A DNA stretch of 64,000 nt from Toxonevra muliebris (lineage: Eukaryota > Arthropoda > Insecta > Diptera > Pallopteridae): assembly GCA_963691655.1 (NCBI GenBank), contig OY829326.1, positions 94,357,235 to 94,421,234 on the forward strand, read 5' to 3'. Under the pieces are notes generated by a model. The model saw only the letters and a list, made by a program, of their open reading frames with translations, searched no databases and was not told the DNA's origin. Positions within the stretch are counted from its first letter, which is position 1; each line of letters opens with the position of its first letter. The translations under genes were made by a program, and so were the position numbers. Positions 22,331-35,000 of the stretch are shown here, piece by piece.

Positions 22331-22529
22331 ACAATCAATCAGAGCGTCTACTTTTAGCAGTTTTATCTCATTTGCTTTATTGAGAGAGCCGACCAAGTTG
22401 CCTCTGCTTGATTGCATATATGTAGCTGTACTTTTCTCTGTGTGTTATATACGTTATTTTTTGTTTAAGATTAAATTGGTTGTGACAAAAATAATTAATT
22501 TAAAAAAAATGACTTCTATGTCATTATAA

Positions 22530-22985
22530 TGCCACAAATTTATTTTTTGGTCTTCCATAACCATTATAAATAAGATTAAAATAAGAAAATTTTGTTTTGG
22601 TTATTCATAACCAATTAAAAAAAAAAACCAATATTGGTTTTGGTCTTTCATAGCCATTATAAAATTTTTTTTTTTTTTTTTTTGGTTGTGCATATAAATT
22701 TTAGGTTTGCTTGCATTTCACATATTGAATGTTTTTCTATGAATGATGTGTGCATAAGCAATTAGAAACTTATTTTGCAATTACATTGGCTATGAATAAC
22801 AAAAAAAAAAAAAAAATTCTTATTAAAAAAAATTTGTTTATAATAGTTAGGAAAGACCAAAAAAATTTTCTTTTTTAAAACAATTATGAATAACCAAAAA
22901 AATACTTTTTCCTTTATAATGGTTATGAAAGACTAAAAAAGTATTGGTCATTTAAAACAATTATTCGCAACAAATTAAAAAATTG
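22530..22985. repeat. Foldback repeat of TTTGGTCTTTCATAACCATTATAA units
   Basis: The left half repeats TTGGTCTTTCATAGCCATTA and TTTTGGTTATTCATAACCAA units separated by A or T runs; the right half holds the same units in reverse (TAATGGTTATGAAAGACTAA, AATTATGAATAACCAAAAAA). The centre is near 22720-22780. The unit array plus inversion makes a large potential hairpin with no coding potential. Confidence 0.6.
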
Positions 22986-23433
22986 TAATTTAATTGTTAT
23001 TTAGTAATTTTTTCCGATAATAGTTATAACTCTTATGTCCCTGGTACTACGTCGTGTTTGTGCCGATAAGTTTAGAGAATATAACAAGGAGAAAAGAAAC
23101 AACAAAATGGAGAGAAGAAGACTGCAAAAACTGCTTTAACTTCTTTTCAATCTTTCATTATATGCAATGTTTATAGCATGTTAGTTTTACTAATTAAAAA
23201 AAAAAGTTCATCAGAAATAGCTATTATGGAAAAAAAACAAAAAGAAATGCAAGTTTCGGAATGCAGGAAATGATTACGTTCAGAAGACGCCTCTGCTCCG
23301 CCACTGCTACCTGTGTGTCTTAAGAACGCAAATTGATCAAATTGGTTGATTTCATTGAGCGTATTATTTTTCTGATACTTACACTAAACATGTTGCTGTT
23401 CGACAAAACTTCGTTGTTTTCTTAATCTTTTAA

Positions 23434-23561
23434 CCCATTAAGGACGAGTGGGAACCAAAGTAGATAGATCAAGAAAGCAGCTTGAAAAAAATTGTTGCAG
23501 AACCTGGCTCAGGGACGGCTCAGCGACAAGGTGCCATATGGCACCGCTAGGCATTACTGGG
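23434..23561. mobile_element. piggyBac-like MITE, 128 bp, TTAA flanks
   Basis: TTAA lies at 23430-23433 and 23562-23565. The element starts CCCATTAAGGACGAGTGGGA and ends GGCATTACTGGG, giving short inverted ends. TTAA duplication with CCC...GGG ends is the piggyBac pattern. It differs in sequence from the 2557/37631/43096 family. It lies about 290 bp upstream of mRpL14. Confidence 0.5.
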
Positions 23562-23847
23562 TTAAATAGTATTATAAAACAATTTAAAAGTAATTTTTCA
23601 AAACGGATTTAATGGCACAATACAACGCTCTCTAGCTTTGAATAGCTCGATAGAGTTTTTGTTTTACCGCACTATCTTTTGGTATGTTTGAATGTACTAA
23701 TTTTTTTCCCAAAACATATGATCTGTGGAGTGTAAATCGAAACTGTCAAAACGTGCGGTCATCAGCTGTTATGTATTTGGTAATTGCGTGAATGATGAAC
23801 TAAAAATATTTAACTAATATTGAATTAATACGTGAATTGAAATAAAA

Positions 23848-24366
23848 ATGTCGCAATTGCTTGCACGGAGTTTAAGACCACTTGCACGTACTTGCACGGC
23901 AACAGCGGTGGCAACGACATCAATATCCAGCAGAATAACAGCTCCAGAGTTCTCCCAAAGAGAATTTCACACTACACTAACTTGCAATGAAATACGCAAA
24001 CTGGCACGGCTCCGAGTTGTAGATAATAGTGATATTGGCAAACGTGCTATGGCAGAAGGTAGACCACCGCGTTGCATTCACGTATACAACAAACGGTCTG
24101 TTGGCTATATAGGCGACAAAGTACTCGTTGCAATCAAGGGACAAATGAAAAAGGGTATTCTAGTCGGCCTGAAGCAGAATCAAAAACCAAAAATACCTAA
24201 ATTTGACAGTAATAATATTGTACTGATTGATGATAATGGCAGCCCATTGGGAACTAGGATACACGTGCCGGTGCCGACAATACTGCGTACCATACTTAAG
24301 GAGAAAACACAAGCGAAAGGTGCCGACTACACCAAGGTTCTAGCCATTGCAAGTCGATTCATTTAA
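23848..24366 (+). CDS. mRpL14: Mitochondrial ribosomal protein L14 (uL14m)
   Basis: A 172-residue, intron-free reading frame. The first 45 residues are rich in R, A, S and T with no acidic residues until the EFSQREF segment, as expected of a mitochondrial import sequence. The rest is a uL14 domain: ARLRVVDNSDIGKRAM near 53-68, CIHVYNKRSVGYIGDKVLVA at about 76-95 and IKGQMKKGILVG at about 96-107, the classic rRNA-binding uL14 signature, then DDNGSPLGTRI and VPVP near the end. uL14 sits at the large-subunit face contacting the small subunit in the mitoribosome. The ATG at 23848 is preceded by AAAA. AATAAA follows 25 bases after the stop. It is convergent with Psf3, with stop codons 100 bases apart. 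Length is close to the usual fly protein; identification is firm. Confidence 0.93.
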   Translation: MSQLLARSLRPLARTCTATAVATTSISSRITAPEFSQREFHTTLTCNEIRKLARLRVVDNSDIGKRAMAEGRPPRCIHVYNKRSVGYIGDKVLVAIKGQMKKGILVGLKQNQKPKIPKFDSNNIVLIDDNGSPLGTRIHVPVPTILRTILKEKTQAKGADYTKVLAIASRFI

Positions 24367-24390
24367 GCTCTATTGTGTTAAATCTATTTT

Positions 24391-24396
24391 AATAAA
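24391..24396 (+). terminator. Polyadenylation signal of mRpL14
   Basis: AATAAA 25 bases after the mRpL14 stop codon, followed by a GT/T-rich stretch (GTTTTTGTTCGTTTAGTTTC). Confidence 0.7.
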
Positions 24397-24440
24397 GTTT
24401 TGAAACGTTTTTGTTCGTTTAGTTTCATTTGTTTGTTGAG

Positions 24441-24446
24441 TTTATT
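24441..24446 (-). terminator. Polyadenylation signal of Psf3
   Basis: AATAAA on the minus strand about 20 bases after the Psf3 stop. It lies within 50 bases of the mRpL14 signal, so the two 3' ends nearly touch or overlap. Confidence 0.6.
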
Positions 24447-24466
24447 TGCTATATTACACTTATTTG

Positions 24467-25248
24467 CTATAACGTTGCACGTTTGCTATCCTGCTGCAAT
24501 TGTGGGGATCCATCGCTGCTATCCATTTTGTCTCTTTTGCGTTTTTTACTATGCTCTTGTACCATTTCAGAAACGGCTATATTGTTTGATTTCATTTGCA
24601 ACCAATTTGTATACTGAAAATTTAAATAAATACATATGAAAATTATTGTGATATGCTAAAAGTATTGCTCCTACCAAAGTACTCGTTTTCACTCCCGATG
24701 CGTACAATTTATTTTCAATATTATCCAAGCGATGCTCTGGTTTTCCTTCCTTAGTAGTGTTCTTGGAAATATCGAGCAAGTGACGTACACGTTGCCGCAT
24801 AGTTTCAAAAACAATCTTTCCGACAATGTGATTCCGATCGTAGGGCGTCAGATAGCGACCATATTCATAAAAGTATGGATGTAATTTACCCAATTCAATG
24901 TGTGTTGTCTCGGCTTCACATACAGCTTTATGCACATTTTTGTAAATATCCGGAACACTGACGGTAAAATATGGATTATTCACTTTCAGTTCTTTAATGT
25001 ACCATAGAGGTAAATTTACTGTGCGTCCCGCATTTAAATCATCGGAATCGGAACTCGAATCTACGAAACCTGTGCAATAAAAGTCAAGAAGGATTAGTAG
25101 GCGAAGGTTGGCGTTAGCGACATCGCAAAAAAAAAAAAAACTTACCCATTTTCAATAGTTTTGTATTTATTTTGCATTCAACTTTTTCTTGTGTTACAAA
25201 AATATCTTCTACTGCATAATAATTAGGAAAGTAACTGTGTGCGGTCAT
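24467..25248 (-). CDS. Psf3: GINS complex subunit Psf3
   Basis: Three exons on the minus strand: 25248-25146, 25069-24675 and 24613-24467 (TAG at 24469-24467). Introns of 76 and 61 bp are GT-AG and the sum is 645 nt, a 214-residue protein, close to the 216 of human GINS3. GINS (Sld5, Psf1-3) joins MCM2-7 and Cdc45 to form the replicative helicase. Exon 1 gives SYFPNYYAVEDIFVTQEKVE, the Psf3 N-terminal module (a Y..I..I...EK.PC like pattern); exon 2 gives LPLWYIKELKV, VSVPDIYKNVHKAVCEAETT and LHPYFYEYGRYL, the core Psf3 helices. Exon 3 supplies YTNWLQMKSNN and a basic, KKRKR-containing tail. Reading through the last intron would instead end in an unrelated TLVGAILLAYHNNF tail, which I reject. 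Tail-to-tail with mRpL14. Confidence 0.9.
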
Positions 25249-28200
25249 ACTTTTGTGTGAATAATTTGTGAAAAATTGAAAAATTATTAATTGAATCGCG
25301 CTAAAGCATTTTTCTTGTTTTTGAACATTTGTGGAATTTAAAGCAGCTGTCGTGTGGAACTCATTTGACGTCTAATACAGTGCTGGAACTGCGATGATAT
25401 TTTTGGTACAATTTGAAATCAAAAAGTACAATGATACTACAAAATCAGTTTGGAAATATTTGCATTAAAAGTGCAGTACTGCATATTTTTTTTTGTTTTT
25501 GTCATTAAAAAATAGAGTATTCATACTATTGTCCTTTTCTACTACACCCAAAAATTCACTGGATTGTATTGGAAGACCATTCAATTACACAGGTTTAATA
25601 ATAACGATTTAATTCAAAGTTTGCACCTTTTTATGGGAAACTGGGGTAATTTTTTTGTTCCTTCAGCCTTCATATAACTGTTCATTACGCAGTGCAACAA
25701 AAATATTATGCGCGAGATTTTCGAACAGTTTTATAGTAATATGGGGTCGCTGATCACGACTGCGTAGGGTAAAGCGGGGTACCTTTGACACCGGGGTACA
25801 TTTGACTTTATCATTTTCAGTGTGACCACGCCCTAAAAGCCAAAAAGTTAAAATGCGGAAAAAAGCTTAATTTGATTTAAAGAAACGTTATGAACTTTGA
25901 AGATTCTATTTTAACTCTTCTTGAATTAATACGCTTTTTTGTAAATTTGCTAACGCTGATGTAATTTTCGACAAGCGTTTTGTGAATTAATTGTAACCGT
26001 TTTTTAAAAAAGAGTAACAAAATTTGTTAGCACTGCTCTTTAATATTAACAAAAAAAAAACATTTGTGTTTTGTGAAAATAAAACAAGATAAATTGAAAA
26101 ACAAATCATTAAGAACTTTTGGAGCACATTTGACACATTTAACATATATTAATTGTTCCCTATATAACAGATTTACGTATTTACAATACAATTGTTATAT
26201 TTTCTGTCTATTAACTTTTAAAAATTTGAATTTTTTCTACCTCTCTATTTCACGCCATGCAACCTCCGAAAATCATATAATCAAAGCTAAATGAATTTAT
26301 TACTTTAAATCTTCAGTGGGCTCGGCAAAACAAACAGCAAAAAGCCTTGATGTAAGATGAAGTTTTTTTGTATCCGAGTATATCTTACCATTCGCGGTGC
26401 TAGGTTATGTAATTTAGGTTTGAGTGGATGTGATATAGTAGGTAGGGGCCGTTTTCATATTACATAACGCGCGAGGGAGGAGAGGGGGACGTGGAATGGC
26501 AATTTGTTACTAAGTGTTACATGTTATACTATCAAATACAGATATATTCAAAATTAATTAAATTTTTTTTTATGGATAGAAGAAAATCGACCGAAAAATT
26601 ATATAATTATGAGCGGTTGATTGAGTTTTATTGCTTGCAATCCATTCCCTACATTTTTTGTTGGTGTTTTTATATTATTAGACTAGTTTTCACTCTTGCT
26701 TTGTGAGAGATCTCGAACTGTCAACGGAAAAAACTGAGGGATCATCATTATAGAAGAAAAAATTGGCCTGAAAGGCAGAACTTCACAGTAGGCAAAGACA
26801 ATAGCTCCGTTCCCGTACTACAAAGCGGGTGAACGCGTTCGCCCAAAACAGCCCAGAAAGCGTTCCCGTAACCAAAAAACTTGCAAATGAGAGCGGAGAT
26901 GAGAGAGTAATTGTCTTCTTCTTTTTGCACGAAATAGCCCGCACTTTTTCTTCGGGTAAAAATGTTAAAAGTGTCAAACCAAAGAATATATAATACATAG
27001 AAGGCGCATCACGAACAAATTTATTTGCACAAAAATTTTGTTCTATGAAGCCATAACTGCTCCAGTTTACACTCAAAATTCAGTTGTTCTCATAAAACCA
27101 ATGAGTGGTTGAAATAGTTTGTTTCTCTTTGTTGTTGACTTTGTTTAATAAGAAGTTTTTTATAAAACCTAAGGCTAACGAATATGAGTACTCGATTTAG
27201 TTTAGATCGGATCGATCCGACAAATATTATTGAAGTTACATGCATATTTGTTAAGACAAATTCAGTATGTGTAGAGAGTTTTTGAAACTTTGAAAGTGTT
27301 TTTCTAATAACTGTGTTTTCAAAGTCGGTGAGCAAGATTTCTCGAAAAAGGCTCAACCGATTACTCTCAAATTACGCAAGCTTTATAAATATATTTTTTA
27401 GTAATTGATCGAAGGACTTATTTTTTCGATAAATATATAGCATTTTCCGGAAATCATCTGCAAAAAAAAATAAAATTTTTAATAATTTTTAAAGATATTT
27501 GAAAATTAAACAATGCGATATAAAATTTTATATTAATCCAATAAAATGCCTTTTCAGAAAAAATTCTTGAAAAATCGTTTTTTTTCGGCCTTTAGGAGGC
27601 GTATATAACCCCTTAAGATTCTTGAAACGTATAAGGGACAAACAAACAAACTAGTTGCGCTAAAAGTGACTATATATAGCAGAAGATAGATATTCAGTTG
27701 CAACTCACATTGAAAAACAGGCGTCTTAAAACTTTTGAAAATCTTAAAATATTTTTAAATACAAAATTTAATGCGAGATTGACAAAATTTATTCTTTTTC
27801 AATTCTATCTATTTACATAGATTATGTCGTATGATAAATACGATAAATGATACATAATTATTTTGAACTATAAATATGTCAAAATGTTGATTTGAACATA
27901 GCAACTGGCAACCCATAAATAAACTGCATTTGCACCCTCATGTCTCACAGCTAAACCAAGTTATTTAAAATAGTAGTAGAAAATGTCCAGTACATATGTA
28001 TAAGGGTGGTAAATCGGTAAAAAGGTTATCAACCATTGTGTTTTTGTTAATAAGTAAACTCAAAAACGCAAAACAAGACGAAGAAAAGTATCAACAAAAA
28101 CAAAAAAGATAAAGAAGAAATGGAAATAATGAAAAGCATATGACATGAGAAGAAAATAAAACAAGTTCTGCGGGGAAAAACACCCTTAAAAGAGGCAAAA

Positions 28201-29006
28201 AGCTTTTAACAAAGGACACTTTCGAGAAATAAAAAATCGGCCAAAAGTGCTTTGTGACTGCCTCAGACAATTGAAAAAGTTTTGTATGAAAATTTAGTAT
28301 GAGTTAAGAAATCAAGACGGTTAGATGAAATAAAGCGAGTTATACAAAATAAAACATTAGTTAAACATTTAAAATTAATGTGATTCTTATTAATACATTT
28401 TTATTATAAAACGAAACAAATTTAGAAATATAGAATTGTTTTTTTTTTTATCGAGAACAGAAGTAAGTTTCGCTAATTCTTAAGTAAATTGTATGCATAT
28501 TTTAGTTAGTAATCATTTTAATTTCGTTCTTTCTATTGAAAAATCAATACTTTCTTGGAATAGAATATAGAATAAAGTTAAAATACTCAATAAAAAATAA
28601 CTCAATTAATGAAGTAGCAAAATAATTTTACTTATAAACGGGAGTGTAGAAAATTTCTGTATCCTGTATCCTGCAACTTTGTATCCCCAACAATTTTTTT
28701 TTTTTTTGTTTTCTTGTTTGTTTCGGCATACCATGTTTAATAGCATCGATATTTTTCATCTTCTCATTTTTTAGGTCAACAGAGTGTAATTTTCTGTCTG
28801 TATTCCATTGCGAAATGACAAAGTAAAAAAAAAGAAAAACGGAAAATCAATTCAGAGAAGAATTTTTATAAAAATTGATTAAAGCGAACAAAAGTGATTA
28901 TTTAAATTTTAAAATATATAGTTTCAAATTTTAATCAACAAAAAAAAAAAAAAAAATATAAAATAATTAATAATAATAAATAATTTCAAACACCAAAAAC
29001 AACAAG
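25249..29006. other. Intergenic region between Psf3 and Cep164
   Basis: No coding sequence recognised. It contains the 26800-26940 copy of the 17130 repeat, an AAAGCGGGGTACCTTTGACA / CCGGGGTACATTTGAC direct repeat near 25772-25806, and AT-rich filler. A divergent promoter for Psf3 must lie near 25250-25400 and the Cep164 promoter before 29007. The stretch CTTCTCATTTTTTAG at about 28760-28774 looks like a splice acceptor, so a non-coding first exon of Cep164 may lie farther upstream; this is inference. Confidence 0.4.
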
Positions 29007-32000
29007 ATGGCAACATTCTCAACATCTACAACCACTTCTGGCCGTTTGGGCAGCGGTTCCCCATCCACATCTGTCATATGTGAGGAAATATTCGATGAAA
29101 CGGAACCATCTGCCGAAGGTAAATTACGAATAACTTAATAATTTAATGATTTAATACAGTTTAAGTTTATTATTTCTTAAATATTACCTAAACGTTGATT
29201 ATTCGATTTTTAAGGAAATTAGCTCTTTGCTCTTTTTTATTTCGAATTATAGATGCTATGAAATATTGAATATAATTCGATAGCTGAATATAATTTGAGA
29301 GTATTAAATTATAGGTATTAAAATCTATGAATTCATTCGAGCGGAAGAGGGGGGCGGGGGGAGGGGGGGGGGCGAAACCATTAGAGTCTGGGGAAGTTCC
29401 GTTCAAAATTTTTAAATGAAAATTTCACAAAATATTTGCCAAATGTTTATATTTGATATGTTGAAAAGTTTGAATAAAATATTTCATTTATTATATTAGA
29501 AAAAATTAGAGAAAAATGATTTTTTTTAGTCTTCGAAACCCACGTAAACCCCTTAAAATTCTCGAATCATTTTACTTTCTTAAAATCATAACGTCAAGAG
29601 ATAGCAACTCTTGTGACTCAAGGCAAGATGATCTACTTATAGAAACTTAACCTAATTTAACGTAATAAGACAGCGAATAACAAAACTCAGTGCTGAATAT
29701 AATAAACACAGCACAGCAGCAAAAAAAAAAAAAATCAGCTGCTTTCGTGCTCTGCAATAAAACAAAATGTATAGAGGAAGATTTGCTATTTGATTTTTAA
29801 ACTTAAGCTGAATATAGAAAAAGTGCAAAAATCGTTCGAAAAAGGTAAATAAATCAATTTTGTAACACAGTTTTCACGTTTAATACCTACACATTTAAAA
29901 AAAAATGCTTGTTTTATTTTAAATTAATTGGCTTTAAATGAACAATAATGCCGGAAAAATACCAAAAAGTCATTGAAATAGTACATCAGACGATCGTTTC
30001 GGAACCCGCTACGGTTCCTCATCAGTGATTTATTTCGATTTATCATTTTTACTTACTATTTATAAATATAATTGCTGAAGGACTGAGACTAAGTAGGGAA
30101 CGGGAATCATATTTTCTAAACAAAGATTTTGATCAGAAAGAGCCTTGGAATTTCAACGAAAAGTTTAAAATACGCTTAATCAATGAAGAAGTTTATAAAG
30201 ATGCCCGTCAAAGTAAGCAAATGCTGATCACGTATTTTATTACATCGACAAAAGGTAAATCGGTCCCTAGCTTTAGAAGCTTCTAACGAAAATTGAAGAC
30301 TGTTTTTTTTGTCTTTTTATTCTTACATTCCTGTTTAAAATTGGAAAAAATAAAATTTTGGGAAATTTTTGTTTGAAAAAACTATGATATTTTATTACAA
30401 AATTGCTTAGAGATCTGTTTACATTTTACCTTTAACAGATTGTTACTTCACGCTTCAGCTTCACATTCTGTTCCTCACTTAAAGTAATCACGTACTCGAA
30501 AAACTTGCAACGAGAGAGAAAAACGAGAGCGTAAAAAAGTGAGGGAGAAAAACGAGAGCGTAAAAAAGTGAGAGAGAAAAAAGTAGCTGCAAATTTCTAC
30601 TAGTAAAATTTTTACTTTGGAAAAATTTTTAGCTGCCGAAAAAAAGAACTGTCAAAAATTTGAAGGACAACAATAAGTGTGTTTTGTTAATTTTAGTGAA
30701 TTTGATGTGATTTTTAATAAAACTGAGGGGAAGAAGAAATATTTGTGATGTTGTGGAAGATGTAAATAGTATTGGTGAATACATGTGTGCCTCAACAAAT
30801 GATTTCAGCAAATTATAAACTCTAATTACAGCAGCAAGAGCTGCAGCACGAAAGGAAACGGCCTCTGAATATAATTGCTTATTTCAATGCTATTTCGTAT
30901 ACTTGCTTGAAGGTCTTTGGAGAGCACTTTATATCAATTTGGGATGGTTCCATTTTGATATTTTTATTTAATTTACACAAATAACAACTGCACAATATTT
31001 TTTGCTGCTAAAAATTAGCTGTCAAAACAATGGATCAGCTGTTTGCTTGCAAGTTCCTACTAGTTTTCTGTTCACGTATATTTTCTGCTATTTGTCTCTT
31101 AGCGAGAATTTTTTCTCAATCTTTCTCTCGCTGCAAGTTTTTACTGGGAAAATACGTGAACAGAAAGTTATTCCGAATTCTGCTCCACGGGGCTTATTTT
31201 GTGAGGTTACTGGAAAAACTAATCTATATCTACAATTTATGAAATAAATAAGCATAATTATAGATTTTAACAGAATAAGTGAGAAGGTCATCAATGATAA
31301 CCTACTTTTATTTACAAGGAGTGTGTACTATAGTAGAATATTAATGTACATATGTATGTTTGTATAGAGGAGTGTCATTACCTTAAAATTTTAACCCATG
31401 AATAACATTTTACATGTATATATGTCGAAACATTCCTCAACATTCTTAATATGTGCACAATAAAACATTTTTCCGATCAATCCGACCATAATATTACTTA
31501 AGTTATTACCCACTTTCTTTCTAACCAATTGTAGTGAAGAACGTTTCATCCACTCCATTTTAATTTTGTTTTGGACTTATACATTTCCTATGGTTGCCCT
31601 GACGCTTTCAATTGGTCTCGCCACCGCTATCATCATAGTTATTGGCATATCCACTTGTCGTTGTTTTTGTTGACATTTTGTAAATATTAAAATAATTTGT
31701 TGCCATTTTTATGCTTTTTACTAATATTTGCCTTTGTATATGTTTGAATGTATATGAAAAAAGTATATCCCAACGGGAAAGGAAGCGCTCCAAAAGCGCT
31801 TTTTTACCTATAATGGAGCGCTCCTCTACCAGCACCAATGCTCCCTCTTTATAGTATAGCTCATATACTTTTTACATTGCATGTCATAGGAAGTAAGCGC
31901 TGACATCAAGCTTCCTGGAAGCGCTAAAAAAGCGCTCCTAGGAAACGCAAAAGGAGCACTTTTGGAAAACCTTTTGGGAAGTCTTTTAGGAAGAAAAATT

Positions 32001-35000
32001 TAGTTAGAGGGAGTAGCGAATCTACCTACAAATACTGTATACATTTATCATTTTTATTTATTATATTTACATACATACATGCAAACATAAAAAATAAAAT
32101 AAAATCCAAAATTATGCGTTTCACCAAACACCAATGTTTGGTGAGGCATGAAAATGTATCAATACCAAATCAATTTATATTTACTTTGATATTAACCATA
32201 TGAGAATTACAAAGTACAAAAATCATTCCATATTTTTTTCTATTCGTTTGAGTGCTTCTCTTAACCTTCCTTGGAAGCGCTCTTTTGCATACTTGAAAGC
32301 GCTTCCGGGAAGCTCAATGTAAGCGCTTTCTACTAGCTTCCACGATAGCACAAAGAGAGCGCTCTCAAAGAGCTTTTTTGGGTAGCGCTTCAAATTTTCC
32401 CGTTGGGATGATACATACATATAGTCTATAACATATACAGGAAGGGTGTGCTTGATATTCTAAGTGGATCGATAGATTGTGGTTTTTTGTAAGTATGGGT
32501 GACAGCCTGGCAAAGGTTTTTTCCTCCTGAATAATTTTTCTGTTTTCTTTCTTTTTTTTTTAGTGAAATTTGTTGCTTTTGCAAAGAAAGTCTAGAAAAA
32601 AAATATCGGCAAAATGTAAAACGTTGAAATTTAACAATTTTTGTATAGAGATATTTATATCAAATTTAAATAGAAATATAGTGAAGGATGATAAAATTTA
32701 CATACATATAGATACTTGTGCATACGCGCTTGTGAATATCTGATTTTGACAGTTGTTATATTTTTAAGTGAGAAGTTATTCAGATGATTTGCTATCTTCC
32801 GTGAGCTTAGCCTTGTTTTATAAATATGTATGTAGACAAACTCAGTATAGGTTAAGCTGTGGCTCCAAATTTAAATTTTGAAATTCAATAGTCTGATTTC
32901 ACATCCGTTTTCAGAGATCCGGCTTTGCTCCAAACTGAGTTTAAATGAAATTTTAAAAATTTGTGTTAAATGTTATCCTTTTTATTGAGACACGAAAAAA
33001 AGTTTTTTGGGATTTTTAATTTTTTGAGGTTACGTACGACATGCAACATTTTTCGTGGAAAATAATATTAGATTCATGTTCATCAGCAGAAACTACACCA
33101 AAATAAGCTTTTCCTATCGTTTTATGATGACTTGGATAAGCGTGAGACCCGAAAACAGCCTTTCAGACGTGACATTTCCCGTGAAAAATAATATTAGATT
33201 CATATTCAGCGAAAAAAAATATACGAAAAAAGGCTTTTTCTGTTTTTTATGATGTCTTGGGTAAACGTACGCTTGATAAAACTATTATTTTAAGATGAGG
33301 TGGTAGACTTGAAGCCGCCATATTGGTCCGCCATCATGCAAAATCAAAAAAGGCCTTATTGCATTCAAAACTAGTGATAATAAGCTTTCATTTGAGCCCA
33401 AACATGCCCTAAAATACCTTAACCAATTTTGGACGGGGGGGGGGGAGGGGGGGGGGGAGGGGGGTCATTACGTTTGACGATAGATGTCGGAAGACATTGT
33501 TTTGACGATACTTTTACATATCGATACGTATCGTCAAAAATTGTCAAATACTATCATCTCAACGAATAAGCTAACACGATAGGCAAATTGGTATCGTTTT
33601 GAATTTTTCTTTGCTTGTGCTTTCGTTGGGTGTTTTTTTGAAATAAATTTATTTTCTCAATTTCACATTCACATTATGTTGTTCACAGAAAGGGAAGAAG
33701 AAAATGATTGACAATTTTAAACGACTTGCATTGAGAGTTGTGTCAGACCATCTATTCCAGCTGTACCTTCAGTTTGCCTTCCCTGAGTCGTTTTTCTTTG
33801 CAAATGCTCCTCCACGTAATTTGCTAAAATTTTCATTTGTAAATGCCCTGTTATGCAGACATTCACGGTCACATCATGAGCACGAGTTGTTGTTGCTTCG
33901 ATAAAAAACGAAAGTTTGAGAGAGAGAGCGAGAAAGTAAAATTTGACCACCACGGTCACCAAATGACTTGGCCAAGGCGGATTTAACATGGTGGTAGCAG
34001 TATTACAACAAGTACAACGTAACAATAACAACACGCTACTTTGTTGTTGCTAAAAATCGTAATTGTCAAAAGCACAAGAACAAATGCATGGAAAACAAAA
34101 AAAAAATAAACAAAGATTTTGATAGTTAAGATTATCTTCATATAAAAAAAATTAGAGAAAAGAAGACAGAGCTGACGCTGCTATCACCTATTATAATTTC
34201 GCCATGGACTTGGCTTTTGATGTCGAATCATGAGATCAAAACAGGGTTACGTTGTAAAATTATTAGTTATAATTCACTTTTAGGAGCAAAATAGTACACT
34301 TTTGGTAAAAATGTTTACAAAAAACAAGAAAAAATGCTTAATAGCAACACTTACATTTGTTTACGTTTATATTTGCTTAGTTTTTCACGAAATAAAAAAA
34401 AAATTACGTAAATATATATAGATATACGTTTTTTAATAGTTATACATGTAAGTAATTATTATAATATTTGTTATGAATTATTATAATTTAATTCAGAAAT
34501 ATATATTTTTAAGCACTTTCTTATAACTTGTCTGTGTTTATCCCTCCAAAATATAACTTTTTTCACATGCATTACCAAATTTAAGCGCTTCTAAACCAAT
34601 GTCAATATTGCTCATTTTTATTTATTTCTGGTCAAAAAGTTAAAAATTTTACTAACTTATTTCACAAAGTGTTGATAGTAGCAACCAAATGTTACTGTTT
34701 TAATAACTATGAATTCCTAATAAAATAGTAGCAAAAAAGTACTAAAACTATACAAAAACGTACTAGTGACCGACGATCAAATGACCGTCTGCATAACATA
34801 CTTTGGGCATAGAGTTGAAAAATCAAAGAGAGAGCGTAAAAAGTGACGTTACCGTCGATCATTTGACCGTATGCATAACATCACCCTAATGCCTGGTATT
34901 CACTATGTCAAATTCAATCAAATTTGCCAGCATGTTCCATAGGCAAATTTCATATGGGAAATTCTCTCTTTGACGGCAAATATGACATAGTGAAAACCCA

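Noticed and set aside
22600..22980. CRISPR-like array from repeated units
   Set aside because: Units are inverted across a centre, of uneven spacing, in a eukaryotic AT-rich context.
24567..24673. Read-through C-terminus of Psf3
   Set aside because: Splicing the 61-bp intron gives a tail of correct length and GINS character; the read-through tail matches nothing.
33717..34034. 105-codon minus frame
   Set aside because: Lies in a dispersed repeat; no motif.
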